From Gammaproteobacteria bacterium (GTDB lineage Bacteria; Pseudomonadota; Gammaproteobacteria; GRL18), in NCBI GenBank assembly GCA_016744395.1, contig JADGEK010000013.1, forward strand, positions 1 to 64,000: 64,000 nucleotides of DNA, written 5' to 3'. The stretch's first letter is position 1, and each line of letters begins with the position of its first letter. The notes under the pieces are model-generated. The model had not been told where the DNA came from. It saw only the letters and a list, made by a program, of their open reading frames with translations, and did no database searches. Shown here in pieces: positions 33,628 through 43,450 of this stretch. Made by a program: the position numbers and the translations under genes.

Positions 33628-34989
33628 TTAATAGCTTTGCTGCTTAGAACGCTTGTATTGTTTTTCTCTTAATACTTTACGAGTTCTTAACCAGTTTTTA
33701 GAATCATCCAGCTCTTGTGCATCTTGTCTGGCTTCCATTTCTTGCTCTTTTAATACACTCGATGATAGTTTTGTCGCATTGGATTGAAGATAGTCAGCAC
33801 TTTTATTCAATATTGCACGAGCACCGCTGATGTCCCCTTTATCACGAAGTTCAACAGCTTTCTTACTGTACTCGTTCGCCACCTGTTCAACTGAAGATTC
33901 ATAAACTTCTGCATCAATTGATTCTTCAACCTCTTGTTTAGAAGTACTAAAAGTCACTGATGCAGAATCATTAAGCTTCTGACGTGAATGAGTATAAAGG
34001 TTATTATAGTCTATCTTTACTGAAGCAATATCGACATTGGTATTGGCTTTATGCTCAGGCACTTCGACTTCCAAAAGAATGAATTTTTCCTGACCACTAT
34101 AAAGTTGATTCATTCGAACAGAGACTTTATTACCAATAATGTCACCCGCACGACCCAGAACACGGATTGGACGAATGTTATCATCGCACTCAATGATAAT
34201 ATTCACATCTTGAGCCACAACCGATAATACATCACCAAATTCATATTGAAATATTTTCACCAGATCCGATGGCTTTTCAACAAAGGCATGGTTGCCATCA
34301 CTAAAGCCCGCCAATTGTGTCATAAGATCTTCATTATAGCCCAGACCAAGACCAATAGTCGTAACACTAATGCCCTCTTTAGATAATGAAGCTCCAAGTT
34401 GACCTAATTCAGAAGGTGATTTTGGCCCTACATTCGCTAAACCATCAGAAAGTAGAATGACACGATTGACCTGATTCTGAGATAGAAACTTGCGCAGTTC
34501 TGCTGCACCTTTGCTGACACCTGCAAATAAAGCAGTATTCCCACTGGCCTTAATACCATTGATTAAACGATTAATGCGAGCTTTATTGGTTACTTTGGTT
34601 GATGGAACAATTATCTGCACCTGATTATCATAAGTGACCACTGATACAATATCATCTTGATTCAATTGACTAATGGCATGAATCGCAGCCTGGCGTGCAA
34701 ATTCAATTTTTTGACCACTCATTGAACCTGATTTATCTAGAACAATGGCAATATTCGCAGGTATTCTGTCTTGTTGCTCATCGACATCAAACCCTGTTAA
34801 AGAGACCTTTAAAAAAGCCGTTTGTCTTTTATCAGCCTCCATAACAGCAGTTGCCATATTGGTTGATAATTTGATTTGTGTCGTCTTTGCAAAGACATGA
34901 TTCTGACCCAGAGTTATTAAGAGAGCAATGCCTATTATTAAGCGTGAGCTGTAAAGAGAAAAAATCTTATGTGAGTTTTGAGTTTTCAT
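33628..34989 (-). CDS. Secreted vWA-domain protein
   Basis: Signal peptide; MIDAS-like IVLDKSGSMSGQK; VILLSDGLANVGP. Confidence 0.9.
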   Translation of the reverse strand: MKTQNSHKIFSLYSSRLIIGIALLITLGQNHVFAKTTQIKLSTNMATAVMEADKRQTAFLKVSLTGFDVDEQQDRIPANIAIVLDKSGSMSGQKIEFARQAAIHAISQLNQDDIVSVVTYDNQVQIIVPSTKVTNKARINRLINGIKASGNTALFAGVSKGAAELRKFLSQNQVNRVILLSDGLANVGPKSPSELGQLGASLSKEGISVTTIGLGLGYNEDLMTQLAGFSDGNHAFVEKPSDLVKIFQYEFGDVLSVVAQDVNIIIECDDNIRPIRVLGRAGDIIGNKVSVRMNQLYSGQEKFILLEVEVPEHKANTNVDIASVKIDYNNLYTHSRQKLNDSASVTFSTSKQEVEESIDAEVYESSVEQVANEYSKKAVELRDKGDISGARAILNKSADYLQSNATKLSSSVLKEQEMEARQDAQELDDSKNWLRTRKVLREKQYKRSKQQSY

Positions 34990-35133
34990 AATTTTTGCCT
35001 TTTAAGTTATCTTAAATGACACTTTAATGAATAAATGCTGATAAAAAGTCAGATAAATTTAAAAGAATGTAAAAAAAATGTAAATTATTATAAAAAACCA
35101 CCATAACTGAGCTTTTTTGTCTTGTCAAAAAAA

Positions 35134-35171
35134 GTAGAGACAAGACAAGACAAGGCATGCCTTGTCTTTAC
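35134..35171. repeat. Variant copy of the 4699 palindrome (GTAGAGACAAGACAAGACAAGGCATGCCTTGTCTTTAC)
   Basis: Shares GTAGAGACAAG...GCATGCCTTGTCT; left arm has extra ACAAG units. Confidence 0.8.
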
Positions 35172-35200
35172 CATTTGACTCAGTCGAGTGAGTCCAGCCC

Positions 35201-36217
35201 TCAGTGTTTCACCAAAATATGAGCTTTTCGTTTAGAAACACCTATGGTCACTGTACTGCCCGCATTAAATTTTAAAAAATCAGATTCAATACCATCACTA
35301 AAAATCACACCATTTTCAACCATATGAGAGCTAATCGTCATAGGCTGGTTCTTTGAAACGGTGCCAAACACTAAATCCGTTCCCGTCACTTTACTAGGAA
35401 AAGGCTCACGCACCGCATACATTAAATAATTCGCATCCCAAGCTAATCGGCCGTTATCAGGCGGAGGGATCACTTGCCCACCCAATGCCGAAATCACTGC
35501 AGACGCCCCGGAAAAAACGGAACGCATCCATCCAGTTGAACCTGCTCCCGTTGAAACAATAATGCCACTGGATGATTGTCGTTCTGTTTTTTGCCCCAAT
35601 GACAGCTCATAACGTGCTGAAACATGAGACTGCGCACCAATAAATAAATCATTAAATCCCAATAGACTCTGTCCATCATTTAATCGAGCTTCTGCCATTG
35701 TCACAGATTTAATTGGTAATTCCTGTTGCAATGTTTGCTCTAAAGTCTGATGAAAATCTTCTAGAATAAAGGGCAATAGAGAACCATCAATCCGCATTGG
35801 ATCAGGATTAATGGCTAAAATTGGCTGTTTGTCCAGATACTTTGCCGTGTTCACTACCAGACCATCAGGTCCAATAGTGATCACCAGATCCGCTTCTTGA
35901 AATTTAAACTGAGATAAAAAAGCTCGATCAATAATCTGTTTTTTTAGACCTCCTGGTAATTGCATTCGAATCATATCAAGCACATAGTGATAGGCCTTAT
36001 GGGCTTTTTCAACTGGCTCAAAATCCTGCCCTGCATGTTCAAGATAGAATTTAGCTTGAGCAATACTATTAAAACGTGTTGTTAATTCCTCAAGCTCTGT
36101 CTTACGAGTAATAATGACCACTTTCTCAAAGTGTGGTTGCTTTAAGAAAGCAAAATTATTCGACCTGATTTTTTCAGGATTTTTGTCTTTTAACCATTGC
36201 ATTATTTTGCCCTCCAA
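35201..36217 (-). CDS. NAD kinase-like protein (ATP-NAD kinase fold)
   Basis: VITIGPDGLVVNTAKYLDKQPILAINPDP; GIIVSTGAGSTGWMRSVFSGA. Start likely at the internal MQWLKDK (36202). Confidence 0.75.
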   Translation of the reverse strand: MEGKIMQWLKDKNPEKIRSNNFAFLKQPHFEKVVIITRKTELEELTTRFNSIAQAKFYLEHAGQDFEPVEKAHKAYHYVLDMIRMQLPGGLKKQIIDRAFLSQFKFQEADLVITIGPDGLVVNTAKYLDKQPILAINPDPMRIDGSLLPFILEDFHQTLEQTLQQELPIKSVTMAEARLNDGQSLLGFNDLFIGAQSHVSARYELSLGQKTERQSSSGIIVSTGAGSTGWMRSVFSGASAVISALGGQVIPPPDNGRLAWDANYLMYAVREPFPSKVTGTDLVFGTVSKNQPMTISSHMVENGVIFSDGIESDFLKFNAGSTVTIGVSKRKAHILVKH

Positions 36218-37076
36218 CCCAGCCTATAACCTGTCCCAGCATGTCAGGAGTGATGTTCAAGCTGCCAATTTTTCCAGCATTGCCTGCAAACTCTTTCAAT
36301 GCAAGACCAATTAATGCTTGTGGGGCCAGGTTTCCATAAGGTTCTAGCTTCATTTCATCGGCTTTAGCCTCTGCTTCAGCTAATTTAAGACTGTTTTCAG
36401 CCTGCTTTTCCACAAGATCCTTTCGCCGATTTTCAAGTTCAACATCAGTATCCATTTCCCTCTGACGGATTTTACGCTCTTCTTCAACCGATGCCGCTCT
36501 GCGCTCATATATCGCTTTATCTGCATTTTTTTGCAATGATTCACGGTATTCAGCTTCCAAAGCCTTTTGCATCTCAGGTGTTGGAGTAATAGCTGTAAAG
36601 TATAAGCTTTCCACTATTACACCCAAACGTTTCAAACTGGCTTCATTTTGCACATCAATCAGTACTTGGCTTGCAATCTCTTTCACTGAGATCAGTGCCT
36701 GCTCTAATGAAATCGCATTAATGCCTTTACGAGTGTGCGCCTGAACAGCATTAATAACACGCTGACTGAGTTTATCAGGGTCATTACTTTTGTACTGTCC
36801 AGTTGCAGGCTCAATACTAAAGTCCAGATACTCTGCTGCATCCAGTGCTTGCTCCAATCGATACGTGATTTGTCCCTGAATCGCCACCTCCTGAAAATTT
36901 GTAGTGGATTCATTGAAAATAAAAGGGGCATCCTGTGAAACAGCATTGACAAGAGCTATGGATGTATTAAAAGGCATGTACCAGAAATCCAGCCCCTTAC
37001 CATGTTCTTTAATTTGACCATTTTTATAGCGGATCACATAACTATTTGGTTCACCTTTGAAATATTTAATCATCAT
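36174..37076 (-). CDS. SPFH/band-7 domain protein
   Basis: VIRYKNGQIKEHGKGLDFWYMPFNTSIALV...VAIQGQITYRLEQ; coiled-coil ERRAASVEEERKIRQREMDTDVELENRR. Confidence 0.82.
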   Translation of the reverse strand: MMIKYFKGEPNSYVIRYKNGQIKEHGKGLDFWYMPFNTSIALVNAVSQDAPFIFNESTTNFQEVAIQGQITYRLEQALDAAEYLDFSIEPATGQYKSNDPDKLSQRVINAVQAHTRKGINAISLEQALISVKEIASQVLIDVQNEASLKRLGVIVESLYFTAITPTPEMQKALEAEYRESLQKNADKAIYERRAASVEEERKIRQREMDTDVELENRRKDLVEKQAENSLKLAEAEAKADEMKLEPYGNLAPQALIGLALKEFAGNAGKIGSLNITPDMLGQVIGWVGGQNNAMVKRQKS

Positions 37077-37124
37077 ATTGCACCTCCAAAAAATGACAGG
37101 TTTTATTCACCTGAAGAATGACTT

Positions 37125-37790
37125 CTATTTGATAATGTCCACCTTGCCAGGTGAAGTTACCCTGTACAACTTTGCAGGGCGATGTGCCCCTTCACGACGC
37201 TGTTCTCCTGTTTCTTCTATTTGCTCCAGAGCCAGAGCCCACTTTCTAAAATTGCGTTTATCCAATTCTTCACGAAGAATTATTTCATACACTCTTTGCA
37301 GTTCTAACAGTGTAAACTCTGGTGTTAAAAACTGAAACGACAAGGTTGAATAGTCCAATTTTGCAACCAGACGTTGATATGCCATCTCCGCAATTTCTGA
37401 ATGGTCAAAAGCCAGCTCAGGTAGTTCATCTAAGCCAAACCAACCAACGGCTTCAGCATCTGTTGCAGCCTGTAATCGCACTTTATCCGATGGGATGAGC
37501 GCATAATATGCAATAGTGATCACACGCTCCCGAGGATCTCGCCCTGGCTTGCCATAGGTATACAACTGCTCCAGATAAACATCACTAATGCCTGTTTCTT
37601 CAACTAATTCACGACGGGCAGCTGTTTCTAGATCTTCATCCATTTTTATAAAGCCACCTGGTAGTGCCCACTTTCCCTGGCAGGGTTCCATGGCACGTCG
37701 AATCAGTAGCAATTTCAGTTGATTATCACTAATAGTAAAGATCGTGATATCTACAGTAACCGCTGGATGTGGGTATTCATACTGAAACAT
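37125..37790 (-). CDS. NUDIX-domain transcriptional regulator (NrtR-like)
   Basis: Nudix GGFIKMDEDLETAARRELVEETGI plus C-terminal winged-helix-like region (FTLLELQRVYEIILREELDKRNFRKWAL) typical of NrtR. Confidence 0.82.
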   Translation of the reverse strand: MFQYEYPHPAVTVDITIFTISDNQLKLLLIRRAMEPCQGKWALPGGFIKMDEDLETAARRELVEETGISDVYLEQLYTYGKPGRDPRERVITIAYYALIPSDKVRLQAATDAEAVGWFGLDELPELAFDHSEIAEMAYQRLVAKLDYSTLSFQFLTPEFTLLELQRVYEIILREELDKRNFRKWALALEQIEETGEQRREGAHRPAKLYRVTSPGKVDIIK

Positions 37791-37801
37791 TGTGGCAATT
37801 C

Positions 37802-37851
37802 CTTAGTAAGTGTTTACATTACACTTACTAAGATAGTGTAATGTAAACACT
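37802..37851. promoter_or_regulatory. Nested palindromic operator region upstream of the NrtR-like operon
   Basis: CTTAGTAAGTGT-N7-ACACTTACTAAG (37802-37832) overlaps the 17-bp perfect inverted repeat AGTGTTTACATTACACT (37809-37825) / AGTGTAATGTAAACACT (37835-37851). Confidence 0.75.
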
Positions 37852-38013
37852 AAGTCAAGAGTTTTGTAATAAAATTGAGTTTTTCCTAATAGAGGTTAAA
37901 AACAGATTTTTATTCAATACGACTCAAATCAATATCACTTATGATATTTTTCATCTTGTGCCCATGACAGAAACCTTCAAAATCCCTCTTCTCAACATTG
38001 CATTAAAATAATA

Positions 38014-38031
38014 TTCAACTTTTTGGTTGAC
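38014..38031. promoter_or_regulatory. ArsR-type operator, copy 1 (TTCAACTTTTTGGTTGAC)
   Basis: Imperfect palindrome matching copy 2. Confidence 0.6.
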
Positions 38032-38053
38032 AATCAGTTAGTTTTTTAATATA

Positions 38054-38071
38054 TTCAACCATATGGTTGAA
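38054..38071. promoter_or_regulatory. ArsR-type operator, copy 2 (TTCAACCATATGGTTGAA, perfect palindrome)
   Basis: 18-bp perfect palindrome overlapping the predicted ATG at 38063; 40 bp from copy 1. Confidence 0.65.
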
Positions 38072-38410
38072 CATGAAAGCGATAAAAATCTCACTCTACT
38101 GCTCAAAGCGATGAGTGACTCAACACGTCGGGCTCTTTTAACGCAACTTTGCCAGCAAGGTGCCAGTCGAGTAACAGACTTAGCGAACTATTACGATATG
38201 TCGCTAAATGCAATATCCAAACATATCAAAGTGCTGGAAAAAGCAGAACTTGTCACTCGTAAAACCATTGGCAGAACTCATTGGATTGAAGCCAACATAC
38301 AACAAATTAGTTTGGCTGAAAACTGGTTCAAAGAACTTAAATCAATCTGGGAATTACGCTTAGAAAAACTTGATGAAATAATGAAGAATGGAGGCCCCAA
38401 CAATGACTGA
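38063..38410 (+). CDS. ArsR-family transcriptional regulator
   Basis: wHTH: LLKAMSDSTRRALLTQLCQQGASRVTDLANYYDMSLNAISKHIKVLEKAELVTR. Confidence 0.93.
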   Translation: MVEHESDKNLTLLLKAMSDSTRRALLTQLCQQGASRVTDLANYYDMSLNAISKHIKVLEKAELVTRKTIGRTHWIEANIQQISLAENWFKELKSIWELRLEKLDEIMKNGGPNND

Positions 38411-38834
38411 TCTGACCGTAAAAATAAGTAAAACAATCCATGCACCCATAGAAAAAGTTTTTGATGCATGGCTAAACCCCAAAATATTGTCATTATTTAT
38501 GATGCCAATGCCAGGCATGCCTGTGTCTGATGTAAATAATGATGCACGCGAAGGAGGTAACTTTACAATTACGATGCATGCTGGTGACAAGGCACTCCCA
38601 CATACAGGGACGTACTTAGAAATTAATCGCCCTGATAAGTTGGTTTTTACATGGGTATCTCACTGCTCAGTTGATGACAGCATAGTGACGTTGAATTTCA
38701 CTCGAACTGATGAAAATGAGACACATATTAGCTTGTCTCATATCAAATTTATTGATGAGAAAACACGTTCTGATCATGACGATGGTTGGAATCATATTTT
38801 AGATAAGTTAGATAATGTTGTATCAATTATTTAA
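38403..38834 (+). CDS. SRPBCC/AHSA1-family protein
   Basis: VKISKTIHAPIEKVFDAWLNPKIL...TGTYLEINRPDKLVFTWVS; start overlaps the ArsR stop. Confidence 0.88.
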   Translation: MTDLTVKISKTIHAPIEKVFDAWLNPKILSLFMMPMPGMPVSDVNNDAREGGNFTITMHAGDKALPHTGTYLEINRPDKLVFTWVSHCSVDDSIVTLNFTRTDENETHISLSHIKFIDEKTRSDHDDGWNHILDKLDNVVSII

Positions 38835-38855
38835 AAATCCTTTAAGGAGAACAAA

Positions 38856-39137
38856 ATGACTCAAAATACAATCTTACATATCGGAACACTGCATGCAAAA
38901 CCAGAGTATAGAGAGAGTTTAATTGCCACTTTTGAAGGATTAAAACAAGCAGCAGGGTATATTTCTCATGAATGCTACAAAGACATTGACGACAAAAATA
39001 AATTAACTTTGGTTGAAGAATGGGAAAGCAAAGATGATCATGAGAACTTTGTTAAATCATTTTCAAAAGGAGAGATGGAGCAATGGTTAAATATGCTTTC
39101 CCAAGAAGGTGAAGACTCCTATTATGAGAAACTATGA
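38856..39137 (+). CDS. Antibiotic biosynthesis monooxygenase (ABM) domain protein
   Basis: TLHAKPEYRESLIATFEGLKQAA...LTLVEEWESKDDHENFVKS. Confidence 0.85.
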   Translation: MTQNTILHIGTLHAKPEYRESLIATFEGLKQAAGYISHECYKDIDDKNKLTLVEEWESKDDHENFVKSFSKGEMEQWLNMLSQEGEDSYYEKL

Positions 39138-39316
39138 ATAAATTATTTATAGTCTGGCAATGTAAGGGAGACTAAGACTAAGAGCAAGCCAATAAGATGA
39201 AAGTTGTCAATGCGCTTTATATAAGAAGATGGAGCAAGTTCACAATTATCAGTTGTTAACAAGAATGATTCTTATTACAATACCCTTAATTGAATTAATA
39301 CCTTTTAAGGAAGTAT

Positions 39317-40465
39317 ATGAAAAGGCACGTGCTCTTATTTCTACTCTGCTCACAAAGTTTGTTTAATGTGGTAGTTGCCTCGCCAGCGAGTCAAACAATC
39401 GAACATTTAGGGAAAATGTTGTATTTTGACCCCAATTTATCATTTCAACGGACACAATCCTGTTCTACATGCCATTCTCCTGACTTGGGTTTTGTTGATC
39501 CTCGAGAAAATGGTGTAAAAAAAATGGCTTCCCTTGGTGATGATGGCCATTCCATTGGCGATAGAAATGCACCCACGGCATCCTATGCCCGTTTTATCCC
39601 TGATTTTCATCGAACTAAAAGTGGTCAATACGTTGGCGGGCAGTTTCATGATGGACGTGAAAAGGACTTAAAAGGTCAGGCTGGAGGACCACCTCTGAAT
39701 CCAGGTGAGATGGCAATGCCTGATAAAAAATCAGTGGTGACAAGGCTACAAGAAAACTCAAGCTATCAAATCTTGTTTAAAAAACACTATGGCGATAGCA
39801 TCTTTGATAATACTGACAAGGCTTATTTGGCAATGACTCAAAGCATTGAGGCCTTTGAAAAGACTGATTTCTTTGCCCCTTTTGATTCAAAATACGATCA
39901 CTATATTAAAGGTGAATATCAGCTAACCACTCAGGAAGATCTGGGTATGACCTTATTTTTCTCAAAGCAGTTCACCAATTGTAATATCTGTCACCAACTC
40001 AATAAATTGCCTTCTTCAGAATTCGAAACCTTTAGTAATTACGAATACCACAATATTGGTACACCTGTTAACACTCAATTAAGAACTGCAAATGGCTTGG
40101 GTCAGCAACATATTGATCATGGCCTGCTTGAAAACCCTCGGGTTCAAGATGTGAAACAAGATGGAAAAATTAAGGTGCCAACCCTGAGAAATATAGCCAT
40201 TACTGGACCTTATATGCACAATGGTGTGTTTAAAGATTTACGCACAGTCATTCTCTTTTACAATAAATACAATAGCAAAAACTCTAAACGTCAAATTAAC
40301 CCTGAGACAGGTGAAAATTGGCAGAAACCAGAAGTCACCGAGAACCTATCAATGAAGGAACTTAAAACAGGTCCAGCATTGGATGATAAGCGTATTAATG
40401 CCCTGGTTGCTTTTCTAAAAACATTAACCGATAAGCGTTATGAACACTTATTAGAGGCCAACTGA
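39317..40465 (+). CDS. Di-heme cytochrome c peroxidase/MauG-family protein
   Basis: Signal peptide; CSTCH and CNICH heme c motifs; FDPNLSFQRTQSCSTCHSPDLGF; APTASYARFIPDFHR; KVPTLRNIAITGPYMHNGVF. Confidence 0.93.
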   Translation: MKRHVLLFLLCSQSLFNVVVASPASQTIEHLGKMLYFDPNLSFQRTQSCSTCHSPDLGFVDPRENGVKKMASLGDDGHSIGDRNAPTASYARFIPDFHRTKSGQYVGGQFHDGREKDLKGQAGGPPLNPGEMAMPDKKSVVTRLQENSSYQILFKKHYGDSIFDNTDKAYLAMTQSIEAFEKTDFFAPFDSKYDHYIKGEYQLTTQEDLGMTLFFSKQFTNCNICHQLNKLPSSEFETFSNYEYHNIGTPVNTQLRTANGLGQQHIDHGLLENPRVQDVKQDGKIKVPTLRNIAITGPYMHNGVFKDLRTVILFYNKYNSKNSKRQINPETGENWQKPEVTENLSMKELKTGPALDDKRINALVAFLKTLTDKRYEHLLEAN

Positions 40466-40663
40466 AAATATTTCAAACATCACTTAAGCTCACAACTTAT
40501 TTTGTCAACCAACGATATTCGATGGGTATTAAGCATTCGTTCAAATTAGATGTTTTGTGCAAGTCATGTCCAGATAGAGCTGGGTTATTAAACAGCCTAT
40601 TCAAATAATAACCCATCCGTTATTTCTAGTGATTATTTTTGACTCATCTTCTAGAGTGAGCCT

Positions 40664-41242
40664 TTACTGTTGTCTGGGAGCATAACCCTGTCCAGAATTA
40701 TATGGATTTCCGCGATAGCCATTACCTGGATAAGGGTATGGATTTCCTTGATAAGGAGGATAACCATAAGCATTACCTTGATAAGGATTAGCATAGCCAG
40801 GATTATTATAAGATCTATTGTAATTTCGGTTATTACTCCATGGCATTCCGCTTCTGCCACTCCAGGGCATTTTTCCATTTCCATCACTCCAGGGCATACT
40901 ATTACCTCCTCCCCAAGGCATTCCGTTACCACCCCATTTATTAGAATCCCAGTCTCTCCAGGCACTACTGCCTTTATCCCAGAATGGGTTATCACTGCCC
41001 CATGGCGCATTAGAGCTACTCCATGGCATACCATTACTGCCTCTATCACTGGAAGAATTATTTTGTCCCCAAGGTGTGTCACTCCAATCATTATCATTCG
41101 ATGTGCCATAGGCATAATTGTTATTATTATACTGGTCATTAGCAAAACTGGATATTGAAGCAAATAACAATGAAGCCCAAAGAATAAGTTGGGGTAGATT
41201 TTTCATAAAAACTCCTGTCTGTGTTTTATTATCATAGTACAT
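40664..41242 (-). CDS. Secreted Asn/Gly/Pro/Trp/Tyr-rich low-complexity protein; sulfur-globule-protein-like
   Basis: Signal peptide (LPQLILWASLLFASISSFAND) then repeated MPW/PWG motifs (NGMPWSSSNAPWG, GNGMPWGGGNSMPWSDGNGKMPWSGRSGMPW) and NPYQGNAYGYPPYQGNPYPYPGNGYRGNPY. Start possibly at the internal MKNLPQ (41206). Confidence 0.65.
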   Translation of the reverse strand: MYYDNKTQTGVFMKNLPQLILWASLLFASISSFANDQYNNNNYAYGTSNDNDWSDTPWGQNNSSSDRGSNGMPWSSSNAPWGSDNPFWDKGSSAWRDWDSNKWGGNGMPWGGGNSMPWSDGNGKMPWSGRSGMPWSNNRNYNRSYNNPGYANPYQGNAYGYPPYQGNPYPYPGNGYRGNPYNSGQGYAPRQQ

Positions 41243-41368
41243 TTATTATTAATTTTTTATCATAAGCCATATTCTGTGAAAAATGATTATGACTGCCTAT
41301 GGTGTATCCCAATTATATTAACAATTCAAGAAACTCTTTAAATGGAAATTCAATTATTTCCCAGCTCC

Positions 41369-43450
41369 TTAAACCTTAAATTGCTTAATTTGCTCATCCA
41401 ATTCAACCGCCAGTTTATGAAGGTCTTCACCTGCGACATGAATATGATTTGCCCCATCATTTAACAAATCAATGACATGAACACTCTGAGCCACACTTTC
41501 TTCAAGATTTTTTACTTCAATCGACTCTCCTTGAGTGTTTGTCGAAATATCATCATTCATACTACTAATGACAGTAATCGAACGAACCACTTCATCTAAT
41601 ACATCAGAAACGGCTTGAGTTTTGTCCACACTGAGTTCTGCATTGGGAAGACTCTTTTCAATTGCAGCAACCGATTTAGCCGATGAAGCTTGTAATTTAT
41701 CAATACTTTGTTGAATATCTATGGTCGCCCCCTGAGTTCTTTGTGCCAAGGTTCTGACTTCATCAGCAACCACAGCAAATCCCCTGCCTTGTTCACCAGC
41801 ACGAGCCGCTTCTATTGCAGCATTTAAAGCAAGAAGATTGGTTTGTTCTGCAACATCCTTAATCACTGAAAGAACTTCGCTGATACTCTCACTGTCCTGC
41901 TCTAAAGTCTTTATAACTTCGGCAGAACGTCTAACATCCGCAGCCAGAGCATTAATACTTTCAACAGAATTCTTAACAGCCTTCTTTCCTAATAATGCTG
42001 CATCATTTGCATCTTTTGCTTGTGTGGCCGCTAAAACTGAATTGTCAGTCACCATATTCACTGTTTCACGAATACCACGCATTGATTGATTGAGTTTTTC
42101 AGTACTGAGCTTTTGCAGTTTAGCAGCATCATTTGATAAGTCAGTCACCATCCCTAATTCTTGCGAGTCTTCTTTAATCTTTATGACTGACTGTGTCACA
42201 TTGAGTATCAACTGTTGAAACTTTTCCAGCATAGAATTATATGCTTTTGCGATATGGCTTAATTCATCATCCTTATCATCATCCAGTCTTAAAGATAAAT
42301 CATTATTATTCTGTGATAGTACTATCGTCTGTTCAATTTTGCTTAAGCGATTGACGATCTTTTGCACTATAAAAAAGCCAAAAATACCTAAAAGCAATGA
42401 AAATACAATCAAACTAATAGAACGCAATAATAAACCATTATTATCAGAATGATTAATTTCTGCATGCATTAAAGTATCGGCACTGATAGCATCATTTAGA
42501 GCCAAAATACTATTAATAGCCTGAGTTGATTTTTCTATCCATTCACTGCTGTTGTAAGGGTATTGACCTGTATCCTTTTCAGCATAAATGGCCTGACGAA
42601 TTTGTTGAAACTCCTGCCTGAAGATTTGATGCATTTTTGCTAATTGTTGAGCAAAATTATCCGTTTTATCTCGATCAAATACCTGGTGATGATTGGCAAA
42701 TATCCTGGCAGCACTTTTTTCGAGTAAATTTAAATTAATCTCAACAATCGAACGGTAAGCCATTAGATTTAGATATGTTTCCTGGGTCATAGCAGTTTTT
42801 TCAGCTAGAACAGAACCTAATTTTGCCCGTTCAAGCCCTGCATATTCTGAAGCCATCCACACAGCCTGCTTAAAAATAAGACTATTAATTCGGCCCAATT
42901 CATTGTCATTTTCATTAACAAACACCGTTAAGCGCATTTCTGCTTCAATATTAATTAAATCTGTAGCAGATTTAAGCCATTCCTTATTTTGTATCAATGG
43001 ATTACCATCAGATACTAGCGCATCAATTATATTGCGGTTTTGTAAAAAAGTAGCTCTGATATTTTTACTTGCCTCCGTAACTTGAGAGAAAACAGGGCTG
43101 ACAATACCAATACCGATTATTTGTTCAGAAAATGCCAAAGCTTTGTTTAAAGATTCATCCCCTTGTTTGCGCTGCGATTGAATTTTATCTCGCAAGGCTT
43201 GAGGAATCAGTTCTTTGTTTTTTGCTTTTGAAATGAGTGCGTTTGAAATACCTCGTTCAATCGCTTGATGAGCAGCAGCTTTTAATAAATAATCAGACAT
43301 TTTATTAGCCAGCGACAAGTGTTCAGAGCTCAGAGTATTCTTCCAATAAACAGTAATACTGACATAAGAAGTATTTACAACAAGTATCAATACAAGCAAA
43401 CTAAACAGCAGAACCAACCTGTATTTAATTTTCTCTGGTAATATATTCAT
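41369..43450 (-). CDS. Methyl-accepting chemotaxis protein with NIT-like sensor domain
   Basis: Signalling tip [42 protein letters not shown]-like region; periplasmic region with [10 protein letters not shown]...[16 protein letters not shown]. Confidence 0.88.
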   Translation of the reverse strand: MNILPEKIKYRLVLLFSLLVLILVVNTSYVSITVYWKNTLSSEHLSLANKMSDYLLKAAAHQAIERGISNALISKAKNKELIPQALRDKIQSQRKQGDESLNKALAFSEQIIGIGIVSPVFSQVTEASKNIRATFLQNRNIIDALVSDGNPLIQNKEWLKSATDLINIEAEMRLTVFVNENDNELGRINSLIFKQAVWMASEYAGLERAKLGSVLAEKTAMTQETYLNLMAYRSIVEINLNLLEKSAARIFANHHQVFDRDKTDNFAQQLAKMHQIFRQEFQQIRQAIYAEKDTGQYPYNSSEWIEKSTQAINSILALNDAISADTLMHAEINHSDNNGLLLRSISLIVFSLLLGIFGFFIVQKIVNRLSKIEQTIVLSQNNNDLSLRLDDDKDDELSHIAKAYNSMLEKFQQLILNVTQSVIKIKEDSQELGMVTDLSNDAAKLQKLSTEKLNQSMRGIRETVNMVTDNSVLAATQAKDANDAALLGKKAVKNSVESINALAADVRRSAEVIKTLEQDSESISEVLSVIKDVAEQTNLLALNAAIEAARAGEQGRGFAVVADEVRTLAQRTQGATIDIQQSIDKLQASSAKSVAAIEKSLPNAELSVDKTQAVSDVLDEVVRSITVISSMNDDISTNTQGESIEVKNLEESVAQSVHVIDLLNDGANHIHVAGEDLHKLAVELDEQIKQFKV

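Noticed and set aside
38506-38525. CAGGCATGCCTG considered as a third copy of the GCATGC palindromic repeat
   Set aside because: Lies inside the SRPBCC coding sequence and shares only the core; coincidental.
40583-40615. GGGTTATTA...TAATAACCC inverted repeat between convergent genes
   Set aside because: 9-bp arms with no U-tract; ordinary intergenic hairpin, not claimed.
40651-41163. Ile/Met-rich ORFs on both strands (also 40670..41158 +)
   Set aside because: Shadow frames created by the repetitive PW/GN-rich coding sequence of 40664..41242.
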